The notes: generated by a model not told the origin, from the sequence alone. A stretch of DNA of 64,000 nt from Serinicoccus chungangensis (GCF_006337125.1 NZ_CP040887.1:1-64000); one strand, 5' to 3'. Shown: positions 1-15,554, numbered from the stretch's first letter. Translations and numbers: made by a program.

Positions 1-25
1 GCGCTTCCGGCACATCTCCACCGCT

Positions 26-58
26 TCATCCACATCCTGTGGACAACACTGTGGATGA
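26..58. promoter_or_regulatory. DnaA-box cluster upstream of dnaA
   Basis: Three DnaA-box-like 9-mers lie just upstream of dnaA: TCATCCACA at 26-34 (+), a perfect TTGTCCACA on the minus strand at 38-46, and TCATCCACA on the minus strand at 50-58. They fit autoregulation of dnaA and/or the left edge of the origin. The window starts here, so any part of this region further left is not visible. Confidence 0.7.
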
Positions 59-107
59 CTGCCATCACGATCGTCGTCGTCCGTTCGAGAGGGGGCTGAG
101 CCCACCC

Positions 108-1613
108 ATGTCCTCACCCTCGACCGACGCGGACGACACCTGGGGACGTGTCGTCACGGCGCTCGAGTCCAACGGGCTGGGGGCTCGGGAGAAGGCGTTC
201 CTGCGGATCACCCGCATGGTCGGGGTGCTGGACACGACGGTGCTGCTCGCGGTGCCCTACCCGCACACCAAGGAGTTGCTCGAGACCCGTCTGCGCCAAC
301 CCATCGTGGACCTGCTGTCCCGCGAGCTGGCCCGGGAGATCCGGCTCGCCATCACGGTCGACGACGACCTGCGCCAGCAGGTGGAGGAGGAGGCCGACGA
401 CACCGACGACGACCCCCTGACCCGGGAGTCGCTCACCAGGCCGGCCTCCCAGCCCAGCTCCTCGGCAGCGTCGCCCACGTCCCCGGACGCGAGGAACGGC
501 GCCGGCCCGGCCGCCTCGGGCAACGGCATACCCCGCCCGGCGACACCGGCGGGCCCCGCGGTCACCGGCGCCGCGGACGAGGCGCGGCTGAACCCCAAGT
601 ACACCTTCGACACCTTCGTCTCCGGGCCGTCCAACCGGTTCGCGCACGCCGCCTCCCTGGCGGTGGCCGAGTCACCGGCCCGCGCCTACAACCCGTTGTT
701 CATCTACGGCGAGTCCGGGCTCGGCAAGACGCACCTGCTGCACGCCATCGGGCACTACGCCCGCAAGCTCTACCCCGGGGTGCGGGTGCGCTACGTGAAC
801 TCCGAGGAGTTCACCAACGACTTCATCAACTCCATCCGCGACGACAAGGCCGGGGCGTTCCAGCGCCGCTACCGCAACGTCGACTTCCTCCTGGTGGACG
901 ACATCCAGTTCCTGCAGGGCAAGGAGCAGACCGTCGAGGAGTTCTTCCACACCTTCAACACGCTGCACAACAGCGAGAAGCAGGTGGTCATCACCTCCGA
1001 CCAGCCGCCCAAGCGGCTGTCCGGCTTCGCCGAGCGGATGCGCAGCCGCTTCGAGTGGGGGCTGCTCACCGACGTGCAGCCGCCGGACCTCGAGACCCGC
1101 ATCGCGATCCTGCGCAAGAAGGCGGCGCAGGAGGGTATGCAGCTGCCGGACGAGGTCCTGGAGCACATCGCCAGCCGCATCACGACCAACATCCGCGAGC
1201 TCGAGGGCGCCCTCATCCGGGTGACGGCCTTCGCCTCGCTGTCCTCCCAGCCGGCCGACGCCGTCCTCGCGGCCCACGTCCTCAAGGACATCGTCCCGGG
1301 CAGCGAGACGGCCCAGATCACCGTGTCGACGATCATCCGCGAGGTCTCGGAGTACTTCCAGATCACCATCGAGGAGCTGTGCGGCACCTCGCGCTCCCGG
1401 ACCCTGGTGAACGCCCGCCAGATCGCGATGTACCTGTGCCGCGAGCTCACCGACCTCTCGCTGCCCAAGATCGGCCAGGAGTTCGGCGGCCGGGACCACA
1501 CGACGGTCATGCACGCCGAGCGCAAGATCCGCGGGCAGATCGGCGAACGACGCGCGCTCTACGACCAGATCGCCGAGCTCACCGGGCGCATCCGCCGCGC
1601 CTCGCAGCGCTGA
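108..1613 (+). CDS. dnaA: Chromosomal replication initiator protein DnaA
   Basis: DnaA is the AAA+ initiator that binds DnaA boxes and opens the origin. The 501-residue product has an N-terminal helicase-loading domain (about 1-90), an acidic and Pro/Ser-rich linker (about 95-165), then the AAA+ core with Walker A GESGLGKT (about 201-208) and Walker B LLVDDIQF (about 260). The C-terminal DNA-binding domain carries the signature [14 protein letters not shown] (about 460). A GTG-initiated reading frame is open from position 39, but that part overlaps the DnaA boxes. The ATG at 108, preceded by GAGAGGGGG at 86-94, fits known DnaA N-termini better. It is the first gene of the origin cluster, upstream of dnaN across the origin spacer. 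Confidence 0.97.
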   Translation: MSSPSTDADDTWGRVVTALESNGLGAREKAFLRITRMVGVLDTTVLLAVPYPHTKELLETRLRQPIVDLLSRELAREIRLAITVDDDLRQQVEEEADDTDDDPLTRESLTRPASQPSSSAASPTSPDARNGAGPAASGNGIPRPATPAGPAVTGAADEARLNPKYTFDTFVSGPSNRFAHAASLAVAESPARAYNPLFIYGESGLGKTHLLHAIGHYARKLYPGVRVRYVNSEEFTNDFINSIRDDKAGAFQRRYRNVDFLLVDDIQFLQGKEQTVEEFFHTFNTLHNSEKQVVITSDQPPKRLSGFAERMRSRFEWGLLTDVQPPDLETRIAILRKKAAQEGMQLPDEVLEHIASRITTNIRELEGALIRVTAFASLSSQPADAVLAAHVLKDIVPGSETAQITVSTIIREVSEYFQITIEELCGTSRSRTLVNARQIAMYLCRELTDLSLPKIGQEFGGRDHTTVMHAERKIRGQIGERRALYDQIAELTGRIRRASQR

Positions 1614-2091
1614 CCCTCACCACGACTCTGTCCACACCTGTGGATAACCCTGTGCGTTGTGGCTCAGCGTTCACCGCCGTCACACCCGTTCCTCCCCCCA
1701 CCCTCGCCGCGGGCCTGCAGACGTGTCGTCCGGCTGTGCACAGGGTGTGGAGAAGCTGGGCATCGCCGCAGGTCAGCATGGGGAAGGACGGTGCAGGAGC
1801 GCCGGGGCGCTGGGGACCGCGCCGATCCGTCCCCAGGTCGTGCCTCGCGCTCCACCGGTCCCTGCACGTCGTGTGCACAGGAGCCCACCCGGCTCGCCAC
1901 GCCTGCCGACCTGCGTCGACGGCCTCCGGAGCGAGGGTTGTCCACAGGATCCACAGGCCCGATGACGATGACGAACAGTCCCTCTCCCCTCGATGATCCT
2001 CCTACGTCCCTGGGGACGTGCTGCAGCGGGACGGGGGTGTTCGTGGCAGAGTTGCCCCGAAGACCACACAGTGCGGAAGGTTCCAGGTGTC
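1614..2091. other. Putative oriC (dnaA-dnaN spacer)
   Basis: This 478-bp spacer holds no credible gene. It contains a CTGTCCACA box at 1628-1636, a perfect TTATCCACA on the minus strand at 1639-1647 and a perfect TTGTCCACA at 1938-1946. Weaker TGTGCACA-like sites occur near 1735 and 1872. In actinobacteria oriC normally lies between dnaA and dnaN, so this is the most likely replication origin. No obvious AT-rich unwinding element stands out by eye. Confidence 0.8.
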
Positions 2092-3225
2092 GTGAAGTTT
2101 CGTGTCGAGCGCGATGTGCTCTCCGAGGCGGTGGCGTGGGTCGTGCGTGGCCTGTCCAACCGTCCCCCCGTACCGGTGCTCGCCGGTGTCCTGCTGACGG
2201 CCGACCCCGAGGGCACGCTGACCTTCTCCGCCTACGACTACGAGGTCTCCGCCACGGTCACCGTCGAGGCCGAGGTGTCCGAGGGTGGTCAGGTGCTGGT
2301 GCTGGGCCGCCTGCTGGCCGACATCGCCCGCAACCTGCCCGGCAAGCCGGTCGAGGTGTCCACCGACGGTTCCAAGGTCTCGCTGACCTGCGGCTCGAGC
2401 CGGTTCGCCCTCATCCAGATGCCGGTCGCGGACTACCCCCAGCTTCCGGCCCAGGCGGAGACGAGCGGGTCGGTCCCCGGTGACGCCTTCACCCAGGCGG
2501 TCAACCAGGTCTCCATCGCGGCGGACCGCGGCGACACGCTGCCGATCCTCACCGGGGTGCGGGTCGAGATCGACGGCGAACGCATCACCATGCTGGCCAC
2601 CGACCGCTACCGCCTGGCCCAGCGCGAGCTGACGTGGTCCCCGGGCAGCCCGGACGCCGACCACGTGTGCCTCATCCCGGCGCGCACCCTCTCGGAGACC
2701 GCGAAGTCGCTGGGCGCGAGCGCGGCCGTCGAGCTGTCGCTCGGCGCCGCGGGCCGTGGTGACGGCCTCGTCGGCTTCGAGGCCGGCCGGCGCCGCTCGA
2801 CCACCCGGCTGCTGGACGGGGAGTACCCCAAGGTCACCTCGATCTTCCCCTCCTCCGTCGACAGCGTCGCCGTCGTGGACACCCAGGCCTTCATCGAGGC
2901 GGTGCGCCGCGTCGCCCTGGTGGCCGAGCGCAACACGCCGGTGCGCCTGCGGTTCACCGACGGCCAGCTCGCGATCGAGGCCGGCACGGGCGACGACGCG
3001 CAGGGCAGCGAGGCCGTGGAGGCCACCCTCGAGGGTCCGGAGATCGAGATCGCCTTCAACCCGCAGTTCCTCCTCGACGGGCTCAACGTCCTCGGTCAGC
3101 CCTACACCCGGCTGTCGTTCACCCAGCCCTCACGTCCGGCCGTGATCTCCGGCCAGGCCGACCTGGCGGGGGACGCCGACGACTCCTACCGGTACGTCCT
3201 CATGCCGGTACGCTTCGCGGGTTGA
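2092..3225 (+). CDS. dnaN: DNA polymerase III beta subunit (sliding clamp)
   Basis: DnaN forms the ring-shaped dimer that tethers replicative polymerase to DNA. The 377-residue product starts MKFRVERDVLSEAVAWV and ends YRYVLMPVR, both typical of actinobacterial clamps, and the length suits three clamp domains. The frame is open from an ATG at 1993, but the first 33 codons do not resemble any clamp. The GTG at 2092, preceded by GGAAGG near 2075, gives the conventional N-terminus. It lies downstream of the putative origin and upstream of gnd, the usual actinobacterial order. Confidence 0.96.
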   Translation: MKFRVERDVLSEAVAWVVRGLSNRPPVPVLAGVLLTADPEGTLTFSAYDYEVSATVTVEAEVSEGGQVLVLGRLLADIARNLPGKPVEVSTDGSKVSLTCGSSRFALIQMPVADYPQLPAQAETSGSVPGDAFTQAVNQVSIAADRGDTLPILTGVRVEIDGERITMLATDRYRLAQRELTWSPGSPDADHVCLIPARTLSETAKSLGASAAVELSLGAAGRGDGLVGFEAGRRRSTTRLLDGEYPKVTSIFPSSVDSVAVVDTQAFIEAVRRVALVAERNTPVRLRFTDGQLAIEAGTGDDAQGSEAVEATLEGPEIEIAFNPQFLLDGLNVLGQPYTRLSFTQPSRPAVISGQADLAGDADDSYRYVLMPVRFAG

Positions 3226-3277
3226 CTCCCGGGTTGACCCCACGTCAGCAGATCATCACCCACCGAAGGAGCAGCAG

Positions 3278-4363
3278 ATGAAGATCGGCATGATCGGACT
3301 GGGCAAGATGGGCAACAACATGCGCGAGCGCCTGCGCCGCGCCGGCCACGAGGTCGTGGGGTTCGACCTCGACGAGAAGCTCCGCGACGTCGACGACGTC
3401 GAGTCGATGATCCAGGCCCTGGAGCCGCCGCGGGTGGTCTGGGTCATGGTCCCGCACGGCAAGCCGACCCGCTCCACGGTCGAGCAGCTCGGGGAGCTGC
3501 TCGACGAGGGCGACCTCATCATCGAGGGCGGCAACTCCAAGTACACCGAGGACCGTGAGCTCGACGCGCTCATGGAGCCCAAGGGCATCGGCTATGTCGA
3601 CTGCGGCGTCTCCGGCGGCATCTGGGGGCTGGAGAACGGCTACGGCCTCATGTGCGGTGGCCGCGAGGAGGACGTCGAGAAGGCCATGCCGATCTTCGAC
3701 GCCCTGCGCCCCGAGGGCCCCCGCGAGGAGGGCTTCGTGCACGCCGGCGAGGTCGGGGCCGGCCACTACGCCAAGATGGTCCACAACGGCATCGAGTACG
3801 GCCTGATGCACGCCTACGCCGAGGGCTTCGAGCTGCTCATGGCCAAGGACATCGTCACCGACGTCCGCGGGTGCTTCCAGGCCTGGAGCCGGGGCACGGT
3901 GGTCCGCTCCTGGCTGCTCGACCTGCTGGTCAGCGCGCTCGGCGACACGCCCGAGCTCAAGGGCATCGACGCCTACACCACCGACTCCGGGGAGGGGCGG
4001 TGGACGGTCGAGGAGGCCATCGACAACGCGGTGCCGATGCCGGTCATCAGCGCCGCGCTCTTCGCCCGCTTCGCCTCCCGCCAGGAGAACTCCCCCGCGA
4101 TGCAGGCGGTCGCCGCGCTGCGGGGCCAGTTCGGTGGTCACGACGTCCGGATGCTCGACGACGCCGACCTCGAGGAGGACCAGGCGGAGGTGCACCAGGG
4201 CGCCGAGCCGAAGAAGAACGACTCCGAGAGCCAGCAGCGCCCCGGTGCCGACGGTGGCGGCGAGGGTGACGGTGCGGCCACGGCCGACGCCGGGCCCTCC
4301 TCCGGCTCCGGCGCCACCGAGGACCGGTCCGGGCCGACCTCCGGCACCGGCGACACCCACTGA
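3278..4363 (+). CDS. gnd: 6-phosphogluconate dehydrogenase, short decarboxylating form
   Basis: This enzyme oxidatively decarboxylates 6-phosphogluconate to ribulose 5-phosphate. The N-terminus has the Rossmann motif MIGLGKMGNNM; GVSGGIWGLENGYGLMCGG and the catalytic-region KMVHNGIEYG follow. The catalytic part is about 300 residues, as in the short form often described as NAD-preferring, rather than the 470-residue E. coli type. After about residue 300 a roughly 60-residue tail is rich in Asp, Glu, Gly, Ser and Pro and looks disordered. A strong ribosome site (GAAGGAG near 3265) precedes the ATG. Its place between dnaN and recF is conserved in actinobacteria although the metabolic link is unclear. 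Confidence 0.93.
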   Translation: MKIGMIGLGKMGNNMRERLRRAGHEVVGFDLDEKLRDVDDVESMIQALEPPRVVWVMVPHGKPTRSTVEQLGELLDEGDLIIEGGNSKYTEDRELDALMEPKGIGYVDCGVSGGIWGLENGYGLMCGGREEDVEKAMPIFDALRPEGPREEGFVHAGEVGAGHYAKMVHNGIEYGLMHAYAEGFELLMAKDIVTDVRGCFQAWSRGTVVRSWLLDLLVSALGDTPELKGIDAYTTDSGEGRWTVEEAIDNAVPMPVISAALFARFASRQENSPAMQAVAALRGQFGGHDVRMLDDADLEEDQAEVHQGAEPKKNDSESQQRPGADGGGEGDGAATADAGPSSGSGATEDRSGPTSGTGDTH

Positions 4364-4378
4364 GCCGACGCGAGCGCG

Positions 4379-5635
4379 GTGCACCTGACACACCTGGAGG
4401 TCAGCGACTTCCGTAGCTATCCCGCCGCCGAGGTCGACCTGGAGCCCGGGGTCAGCGTGCTCCTCGGGCGCAACGGGCAGGGCAAGACCAACCTCGTCGA
4501 GGCGGCCGGCTACGTCGCGACCCTGAGCAGCCACCGGGTGGCCCAGGACGCCCCGCTGGTGCGTGCCGGCGCGACGGGGTCGGCCATCGTGCGGGCCACC
4601 GTCGTCCGCGACGGCCGGGAGTCCCTCGTCGAGCTGGAGATCGTCCCCGGCAAGGCCAACCGCGCCCGGCTCAACCGTGCTCCGGTGGGCCGGCAGCGCG
4701 ACGTCCTGGGCACCCTGCGCAGCGTGCTCTTCGCCCCCGAGGACCTCGCGCTGGTCAAGGGGGACCCGGGCGAGCGCCGTCGGCTGCTCGACGACCTCCT
4801 CGTCGCCCGTCAGCCGCGGTGGTCCGCGGTCCGGGCGGACTACGACAAGGCGGTGCGCCAGCGGGGGGCCCTGCTCAAGCAGGCCGGACACCTCTGGCGC
4901 GCGCCCACCCGCCGCTCCGGGGGACCGCGGCTGGCCCCGGGTGAGACCCTCGAGGAGGCCCGGGACGGCGCCCTCGCGACCCTCGCGGTGTTCGACGAGC
5001 AGCTGGCGCAGATCGGCGGTGCCCTGCTCTACGCGCGGCTCCGGCTGCTGCGCGACCTGCGCCCCTACCTCGAGCAGGCCTACCGCACCCTCAGCGACAG
5101 CGAGACCCGCGCCGGAGCGACCTACCGCAGCAGCCTCGACCCCGGCACGGAGGTGAGCGAGGCCGTCGCGGCCGGCGAGGTCCCGAGCCAGGAGGAGCTG
5201 ACGACGGCGATCCTGCGGTCGATCGACGTGGTCCGGACCCAGGAGCAGGAGCGGGGGGTATGCCTCGTCGGCCCGCACCGCGACGACCTCGTGCTCGGCC
5301 TGGGCGAGCTGCCGGCCAAGGGCTACGCCAGCCACGGGGAGTCCTGGAGCATGGCGCTGGCGTTGCGCCTGGCCGGGTTCGAGCTGCTGCGGCACGACCT
5401 GGGGACCGACCCCGTGCTCGTCCTCGACGACGTCTTCGCCGAGCTGGACTCCGGCCGTCGGGAACGGCTGGCGGGGCTTGTCGCGGACTGCGAGCAGGTG
5501 CTCGTGACGGCAGCGGTGGCCGAGGACGTGCCCGCGAGGCTCCTGGGCGCCGGGAGCCGGGTCTTCGACGTGACCCTCGGGTCGGTGAGCCCCCGGGCCC
5601 CGGAGCCCGTCGAGCAGGCGGCCAAGCAGCCATGA
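4379..5635 (+). CDS. recF: DNA replication and repair protein RecF
   Basis: RecF is an SMC/ABC-type ATPase that helps load RecA at gapped DNA. The 418-residue product begins MHLTHLEVSDFRSYP, with Walker A GRNGQGKTN at about 30-38 and Walker B VLVLDDVFAELD at about 348-359. The short coiled-coil section characteristic of RecF lies between them. Translation starts at GTG 4379, 15 bases after the gnd stop. The next gene overlaps its stop codon, indicating translational coupling. Confidence 0.95.
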   Translation: MHLTHLEVSDFRSYPAAEVDLEPGVSVLLGRNGQGKTNLVEAAGYVATLSSHRVAQDAPLVRAGATGSAIVRATVVRDGRESLVELEIVPGKANRARLNRAPVGRQRDVLGTLRSVLFAPEDLALVKGDPGERRRLLDDLLVARQPRWSAVRADYDKAVRQRGALLKQAGHLWRAPTRRSGGPRLAPGETLEEARDGALATLAVFDEQLAQIGGALLYARLRLLRDLRPYLEQAYRTLSDSETRAGATYRSSLDPGTEVSEAVAAGEVPSQEELTTAILRSIDVVRTQEQERGVCLVGPHRDDLVLGLGELPAKGYASHGESWSMALALRLAGFELLRHDLGTDPVLVLDDVFAELDSGRRERLAGLVADCEQVLVTAAVAEDVPARLLGAGSRVFDVTLGSVSPRAPEPVEQAAKQP

Positions 5636-6183
5636 CGGGTCCACGCACCCCCGGAGCGGGACCCGGCGAGGGGGACGCCGCCCCGGGCGACGGGACGATG
5701 GACGCCGCCCGGGAGGCGCTGTCCCGCGCTCGCCGCACCGCACGCGACAAGGGACTGCGCCCCGGCTCACCGGCGCGGTCCCGGCGACGTCGCGGGTCCA
5801 CCGGGGAGGAGCCTGACCTGCGGGCCCGTCGCGACCCGCAGCTGCTCGGGGACGAGATGGAGCGTCTCGTCGCCGGGCGCGGCTGGGCCGGCGAGGTGCA
5901 GGTAGGCGGGGTCGTCGGCCGGTGGCGGGCCATCGTCGGGGACCAGGTGGCCGACCAGGTCGAGGTCGTCGCCTTCGAAGGCAGCACGCTCACCGTCCGG
6001 GCCCGCTCCACGGCCTGGGCCACGCAGATGCGCCTGCTCACCTCCACGGTGCTGGCCCGGATCGAGGAGCTCGTCGGGGAGGGCGTCGTCGCCGAGATCG
6101 TCGTGCAGGGGCCGGCCGGGCCGCACTGGCGCAAGGGCCCGCTCTCCTCCGGAGGTCGCGGGCCGCGGGACACCTACGGCTGA
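5632..6183 (+). CDS. DciA-like DUF721 protein
   Basis: The 183-residue product has a low-complexity N-terminus (about 1-70, Gly/Pro/Arg-rich) followed by a DUF721 domain. Recognisable stretches are RDPQLLGDEMERLVAGRGW, WRAIVGDQVADQVEVVAF and TVRARSTAWATQMRLL. The family includes DciA, which interacts with the replicative helicase DnaB in bacteria lacking DnaC; that role is family knowledge. The ATG at 5632 overlaps the recF stop (ATGA). A longer open frame begins at 5260 inside recF, but it is not needed. The position between recF and gyrB is standard in actinobacteria. Confidence 0.88.
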   Translation: MTGPRTPGAGPGEGDAAPGDGTMDAAREALSRARRTARDKGLRPGSPARSRRRRGSTGEEPDLRARRDPQLLGDEMERLVAGRGWAGEVQVGGVVGRWRAIVGDQVADQVEVVAFEGSTLTVRARSTAWATQMRLLTSTVLARIEELVGEGVVAEIVVQGPAGPHWRKGPLSSGGRGPRDTYG

Positions 6184-8530
<2,347 letters not shown>

Positions 8531-8568
8531 GCCGCCCCACCCCATACCTGAATCGACGTAGGTGACCC

Positions 8569-11303
<2,735 letters not shown>

Positions 11304-11307
<4 letters not shown>

Positions 11308-12065
11308 GCAGCACTCCGGGCCCCTCGGGGTCCCGCTCCTCGACCGACGAGACGCAGGTGCACCAGAAGGCCGGCAGCGACTCGGACGCCGACAGCTCGT
11401 CCGCCGCCGGGTCGACGCCAACCCCCCGGGACGAGCCCGACGACCGCTCGGCGGCCGCCAAGATGAAGGACGGAGCGCTCGCGCGCACCGCTCAGGGCCG
11501 TGACCTGGCCGCCCGCAAGGCCCGCGCCCTGCGCGGCGCGACCGCCGGGCTGGCCTCCGGGTCGGCGGCGGGGGCGAGCGCGGGCCGGGGCGGGTCCACG
11601 GCCCGTGGTGCTGGTCCGCGCGACGGAGTCCAGGGGAGCACGGCCCGCACGTCGGGCAACCGTCCGCCGGGGCGTCCCGCCCCGCGTCGCGGCGGCCCGC
11701 GTCGCGTGCGCCTCACCGCGCAGCGCGTCGACCCGTGGTCGGTGCTGAAGATCAGCTTCCTCGTCTCGGTGGCGCTGGGGATCTCCGGCGTTGTCATGGT
11801 GGCGGTGCTGTGGACCGTGCTGTCCGGGATGAATGTCTTCTCGACCATCAACGGCTTCCTCGCCCAGATCACCAGCGGCGAGGCCAGCGGCCCGACCATC
11901 GACCTCACCGACTACCTCGGGTTCAGCAGGGTCATGGCGCTGTCGGCCGTGCTGGGCGTGCTCAACGTCTTCCTGCTCACCGCGCTGGCCACCCTCTCGG
12001 CCTTCCTCTACAACATCTGCGCCGCCCTCGTCGGAGGCGCCCAGGTGACGCTCTCCGACGAGTGA
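11304..12065 (+). CDS. DUF3566 membrane protein
   Basis: The 253-residue product has a long low-complexity N-terminal half rich in Ser, Gly, Arg and Pro. DUF3566 follows, containing [19 protein letters not shown] and two hydrophobic spans (about 150-175 and 210-245). Proteins of this family directly follow gyrA in many actinobacteria; their role is not established. The ATG overlaps the gyrA stop (ATGA), so it is probably co-translated with gyrA. No enzymatic motif is visible. Confidence 0.85.
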
Positions 12066-12104
12066 GGTGAGCCGGCCGGCCGAGGTCGGGCGGGGACGGC
12101 CGGG

Positions 12105-12998
12105 TCAGCGCACGATGTGCACCGGCACCATGCTCATGTGCAGGATGTTGCGCGTCGTCGACCCCAGCAGGAACGACGAGAGCCGTCCGCTGCCCCGGTT
12201 GCCGAGCACCAGCAGCGCCGCGTCAGACGACGCCTCGACGAGGCTCTCGTCGGCGCGCCCGCTGGGGGTGGCGATCTCCACCGAGAGGTCAGGGAAGGCG
12301 GTCGTGAGGGCGTCCGCGGCATGTCGTGCCTGCCCCGCCGCCCGCTCGCGGCGCACCTCGGCTGCCTCGTCGACCGACCGCATACCGTCCACGCTCAGAC
12401 CCCACGGGTCGGTCGTCGGCCGCTCCCAGCTGCTGACGACGAGCACGTCCGCGCCCCACGCCTGGGCCCACCGCGCGGCGGCCTCGGCCGCCCGCTCGGA
12501 CTCCGGGGACCCGTCGACTCCGACCACCACACGGGACTCGGGTCCGGGCATCGAGGCCGGCCCCGGCACGACGGTGACCGGGCACCGGGCGTGGCCGGTG
12601 AGGCCGTAGGCGGTGGCGCCCAGGAGGGTGCTGCGGACCCGGCCGAAGCCGCGCGACCCGACGACGACGCCCCTCGCGTGGGCGGACGCCTCGTCGAGGG
12701 CCTGGCGGGGACCGAGCAAGGACCCCTGCGCGGTGACCTCGAGGTCGGGGTGCGCCTCCCGGGCGATCGCGGCGCCCTGCTCGGCGAGGTCAGCGGCCCG
12801 CTGGTGCTCGGCGGCGGGGTCCCAGATGCCGATGGAGACGTCCTGCGCGTGGACGATGCGGTCGGCGGCGTGCAGGACCACGAGGGGCGCGACCAGGCGG
12901 GCCGCGGCGTCGGCCGCCCACCGGATGGCGTCCTGGGAGCTCTGCGACCCGTCGAAGCCCACGACGATCGGTCGGGTGGTGCTCTGGGTGGTGTTCAT
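12105..12998 (-). CDS. Tandem universal stress protein
   Basis: The 297-residue product contains two UspA domains (about 1-145 and 155-297). Each ends in the ATP-binding pattern G-x2-G-x9-G-S/T: GSRGFGRVRSTLLGAT in the first and GNRGSGRLSSFLLGST in the second. The protein is therefore probably an ATP-binding stress protein of the cytoplasm. ATG at 12998 follows an excellent ribosome site (GAGGTGAGG); a GTG three codons earlier is less likely. It converges with the DUF3566 gene, 39 bases away. An inverted repeat lies upstream, at 13023-13041. Confidence 0.92.
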   Translation of the reverse strand: MNTTQSTTRPIVVGFDGSQSSQDAIRWAADAAARLVAPLVVLHAADRIVHAQDVSIGIWDPAAEHQRAADLAEQGAAIAREAHPDLEVTAQGSLLGPRQALDEASAHARGVVVGSRGFGRVRSTLLGATAYGLTGHARCPVTVVPGPASMPGPESRVVVGVDGSPESERAAEAAARWAQAWGADVLVVSSWERPTTDPWGLSVDGMRSVDEAAEVRRERAAGQARHAADALTTAFPDLSVEIATPSGRADESLVEASSDAALLVLGNRGSGRLSSFLLGSTTRNILHMSMVPVHIVR

Positions 12999-13022
12999 CG
13001 TCCTCACCTCTCTGTGGGATAA

Positions 13023-13041
13023 CTACTACACCCGATAGTAG
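13023..13041 (-). promoter_or_regulatory. Inverted repeat upstream of the stress protein gene
   Basis: CTACTA (13023-13028) and TAGTAG (13036-13041) form an inverted repeat in the only AT-rich stretch upstream of the stress protein gene, 25 bases before its start. The overlapping 7-mer TACTACA (13024-13030) is identical to the half-site of the palindrome upstream of the nearby ABC operon. It may be an operator or part of the promoter. Confidence 0.4.
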
Positions 13042-13080
13042 CGCGGTGAGGGGAGTTCCCGCCATCGTCGGCAGGGGCGG

Positions 13081-13314
13081 TCAGCCGCCTAGCGGCGGGA
13101 AGGGTCGTCGGCTGAAGACGGTCTCGACCGGCACGGCGAAGTACTCGGCGATCTGCAGCGCGAGGACGAGGGAGGGGCTGTACTCGCCCCGTTCGAGGTA
13201 GCCCACCGTCTGGTAGTGCACGCCCAGCGCCTCGGCCAGCTCGCGGCGGCTGATGCCGCGCTCCACCCGCAGCATCGCGATCCGGTTGTGCAGCGGCGGT
13301 GACTCGCTCGGCAT
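13081..13314 (-). CDS. Small XRE-family transcriptional regulator
   Basis: The 77-residue product is essentially one helix-turn-helix domain: IAMLRVERGISRRELAEALGVHYQTVGYLERGEYSP, followed by a short LALQIAEYFAVPVETVFS tail. It is the third gene of an operon with an ABC-2 exporter and starts six bases after the permease stop. A local regulator of the transporter is the natural inference, and the palindrome at 15113-15130 is a candidate target. The ribosome site is weak, which fits coupling to the permease. Confidence 0.88.
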   Translation of the reverse strand: MPSESPPLHNRIAMLRVERGISRRELAEALGVHYQTVGYLERGEYSPSLVLALQIAEYFAVPVETVFSRRPFPPLGG

Positions 13315-13320
13315 GGACGC

Positions 13321-14171
13321 TCAGTAGCCCTTGGCCAGGACGCGCTCGCGGGCCGCCTGGACGGTGCTGCCCGACTGCCGCCGCGCCATCCGGCGCAGCA
13401 GGACCGGGGCGACGAGCAGACCCACCACCGCCCACCCGAGGATGACGAGCAGCGCCAGCCCGAGCCGGAACTCGCCCCCGATCTCGGCCGCGGCCGCCTC
13501 CGGCGGCAGCAGGACCGAGCGCACCGCGACCCCGATCCAGTAGAGCGGGCTGGCCTGCGCGGCCCACTGGAGCGGCGCCGGCCAGCCACCGACCGGGTAG
13601 AACACCCCGGACAGGGCGGCGACGGCATACATCGCCATCATCGCCCAGGCGAGGCCGATCATGGTGCGGAAGACCGAGCCGAGCACCGCACCCCACGGGA
13701 GCATGGTCACCACCCCCAGCAGGAAGACGACGAGGAGCAGCACCCACCCGAGCAGGTCACGGGGCATGACGTCGGGCAGGAAGACCGCCGCCCCGACGAT
13801 CGCCGGCAGCATGGGGATGAGCGCGTCGAAGGGTGCGACGAGGATCTTGGCGAGCAGGTGGCCCGTCATGCCGTGGGGCACCGCCTTGGCCCGGAGCAGG
13901 GTGCCGTCCTCCCGCTCCGCCTGCAGCTCGCCGGCCACCCCGAGGACGGCCGCCGAGATGACGCCGAAGGCGAGGAAGCCGCTGAAGATGTAGCCGCTCG
14001 CACCGACCTGGGCCACACCGATCTCGGCGTCCCGCAGGAACCAGAGCACCACGAGGACCACGAGCGAGACGACGACGACGCTCAGGCCGGCGGGCGAGGT
14101 GTACTTGCGGACGAGGGTGATCCGGGCCTGCCGGGCGGCGGACCGGACCACGGCGGTCGGTATGGTCGTGG

Positions 14172-14175
<4 letters not shown>
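13321..14175 (-). CDS. ABC-2 type transporter permease
   Basis: The 284-residue membrane protein has about six hydrophobic spans, including SVVVVSLVVLVVLWFL, SGFLAFGVISAAVLGVAGEL and LVILGWAVVGLLVAPVLL. The QAEREDGTLLRAKA segment is typical of ABC-2 permeases. It would form the membrane channel for the ATPase encoded immediately upstream; the substrate cannot be read from the sequence. The ATG at 14175 overlaps the ATPase stop (ATGA). The frame stays open upstream to 14388, but that part is a shadow of the ATPase gene. Confidence 0.88.
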
Positions 14176-15104
<929 letters not shown>

Positions 15105-15112
15105 GGGAGCAA

Positions 15113-15130
15113 TGTAGTAGAGGTACTACA
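15113..15130 (-). promoter_or_regulatory. Perfect palindrome in the ABC operon promoter
   Basis: TGTAGTA-GAGG-TACTACA is an exact inverted repeat with 7-base arms and a 4-base spacer. It lies nine bases before the ATPase start and overlaps the candidate -10 (TACATT on the minus strand). A dimeric regulator bound here would block transcription; the XRE protein at the end of the operon is the obvious candidate. The TACTACA half-site recurs upstream of the stress protein gene. Confidence 0.6.
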
Positions 15131-15234
15131 AATTGTTCAAGGTCTGCTACGGGACGAGGAGCGCTCTGCGGAGTGTTTTGGCGGCGCTCCGGGGGGTGAG
15201 GTAGTCTCGACCGTCGCGTGCCTCGCACGCGCCC

Positions 15235-15311
15235 GGGCCTATAGCTCAGTCGGTTAGAGCGCTGTCCTGATAAGACAGAGGTCACTGGTTCAAGTCCAGT
15301 TAGGCCCACCA
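15235..15311 (+). tRNA. tRNA-Ile (GAT anticodon)
   Basis: The acceptor stem GGGCCTA pairs with TAGGCCC at 15301-15307, followed by discriminator A and an encoded CCA ending at 15311. The anticodon loop CTGATAA carries GAT, reading ATC/ATT. The D arm and the TTCAAGT T-loop are normal. The pairing of tRNA-Ile and tRNA-Ala downstream of gyrA is conserved in actinobacteria. Confidence 0.97.
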
Positions 15312-15351
15312 CCCACCTGCGTCGTCGCCGAGATCAGGAGTTGATCGACAG

Positions 15352-15483
15352 ATGAAGCGCCTCCTCATGGTGGCCGCCGCCGCGGCCGGCCTCGTGGCCC
15401 TCAAGCGGATGCAGGACCAGCAGGCCGAGCGTGACCTGTGGGCCGAGGCCACCGACGACGTCCCCGGTCAGCCGGGTCAGTAA
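15352..15483 (+). CDS. DLW-39 family mini-protein
   Basis: This 43-residue product starts MKRLLMVAAAAAGLVALKRM and contains the ERDLWAEATD segment that gives the DLW-39 family its name. The N-terminal hydrophobic stretch suggests membrane association. The family is found in actinobacteria between the two tRNA genes near gyrA, exactly as here; its function is not known. AGGAG near 15336 is the likely ribosome site. Confidence 0.85.
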   Translation: MKRLLMVAAAAAGLVALKRMQDQQAERDLWAEATDDVPGQPGQ

Positions 15484-15554
15484 CCTCTCGTCCGCCGGAC
15501 CCGGCTCCCGTCCGCGGGAGGTCGGTCGCCTGCGTCTCACAACTGCATACCCTC

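Noticed and set aside
3245..5770. Long minus-strand open frame opposite gnd and recF (841 codons)
   Set aside because: Antisense shadow of two well-supported genes; Val/Gly/Leu/Asp-rich composition typical of high-GC reverse frames, no motifs.
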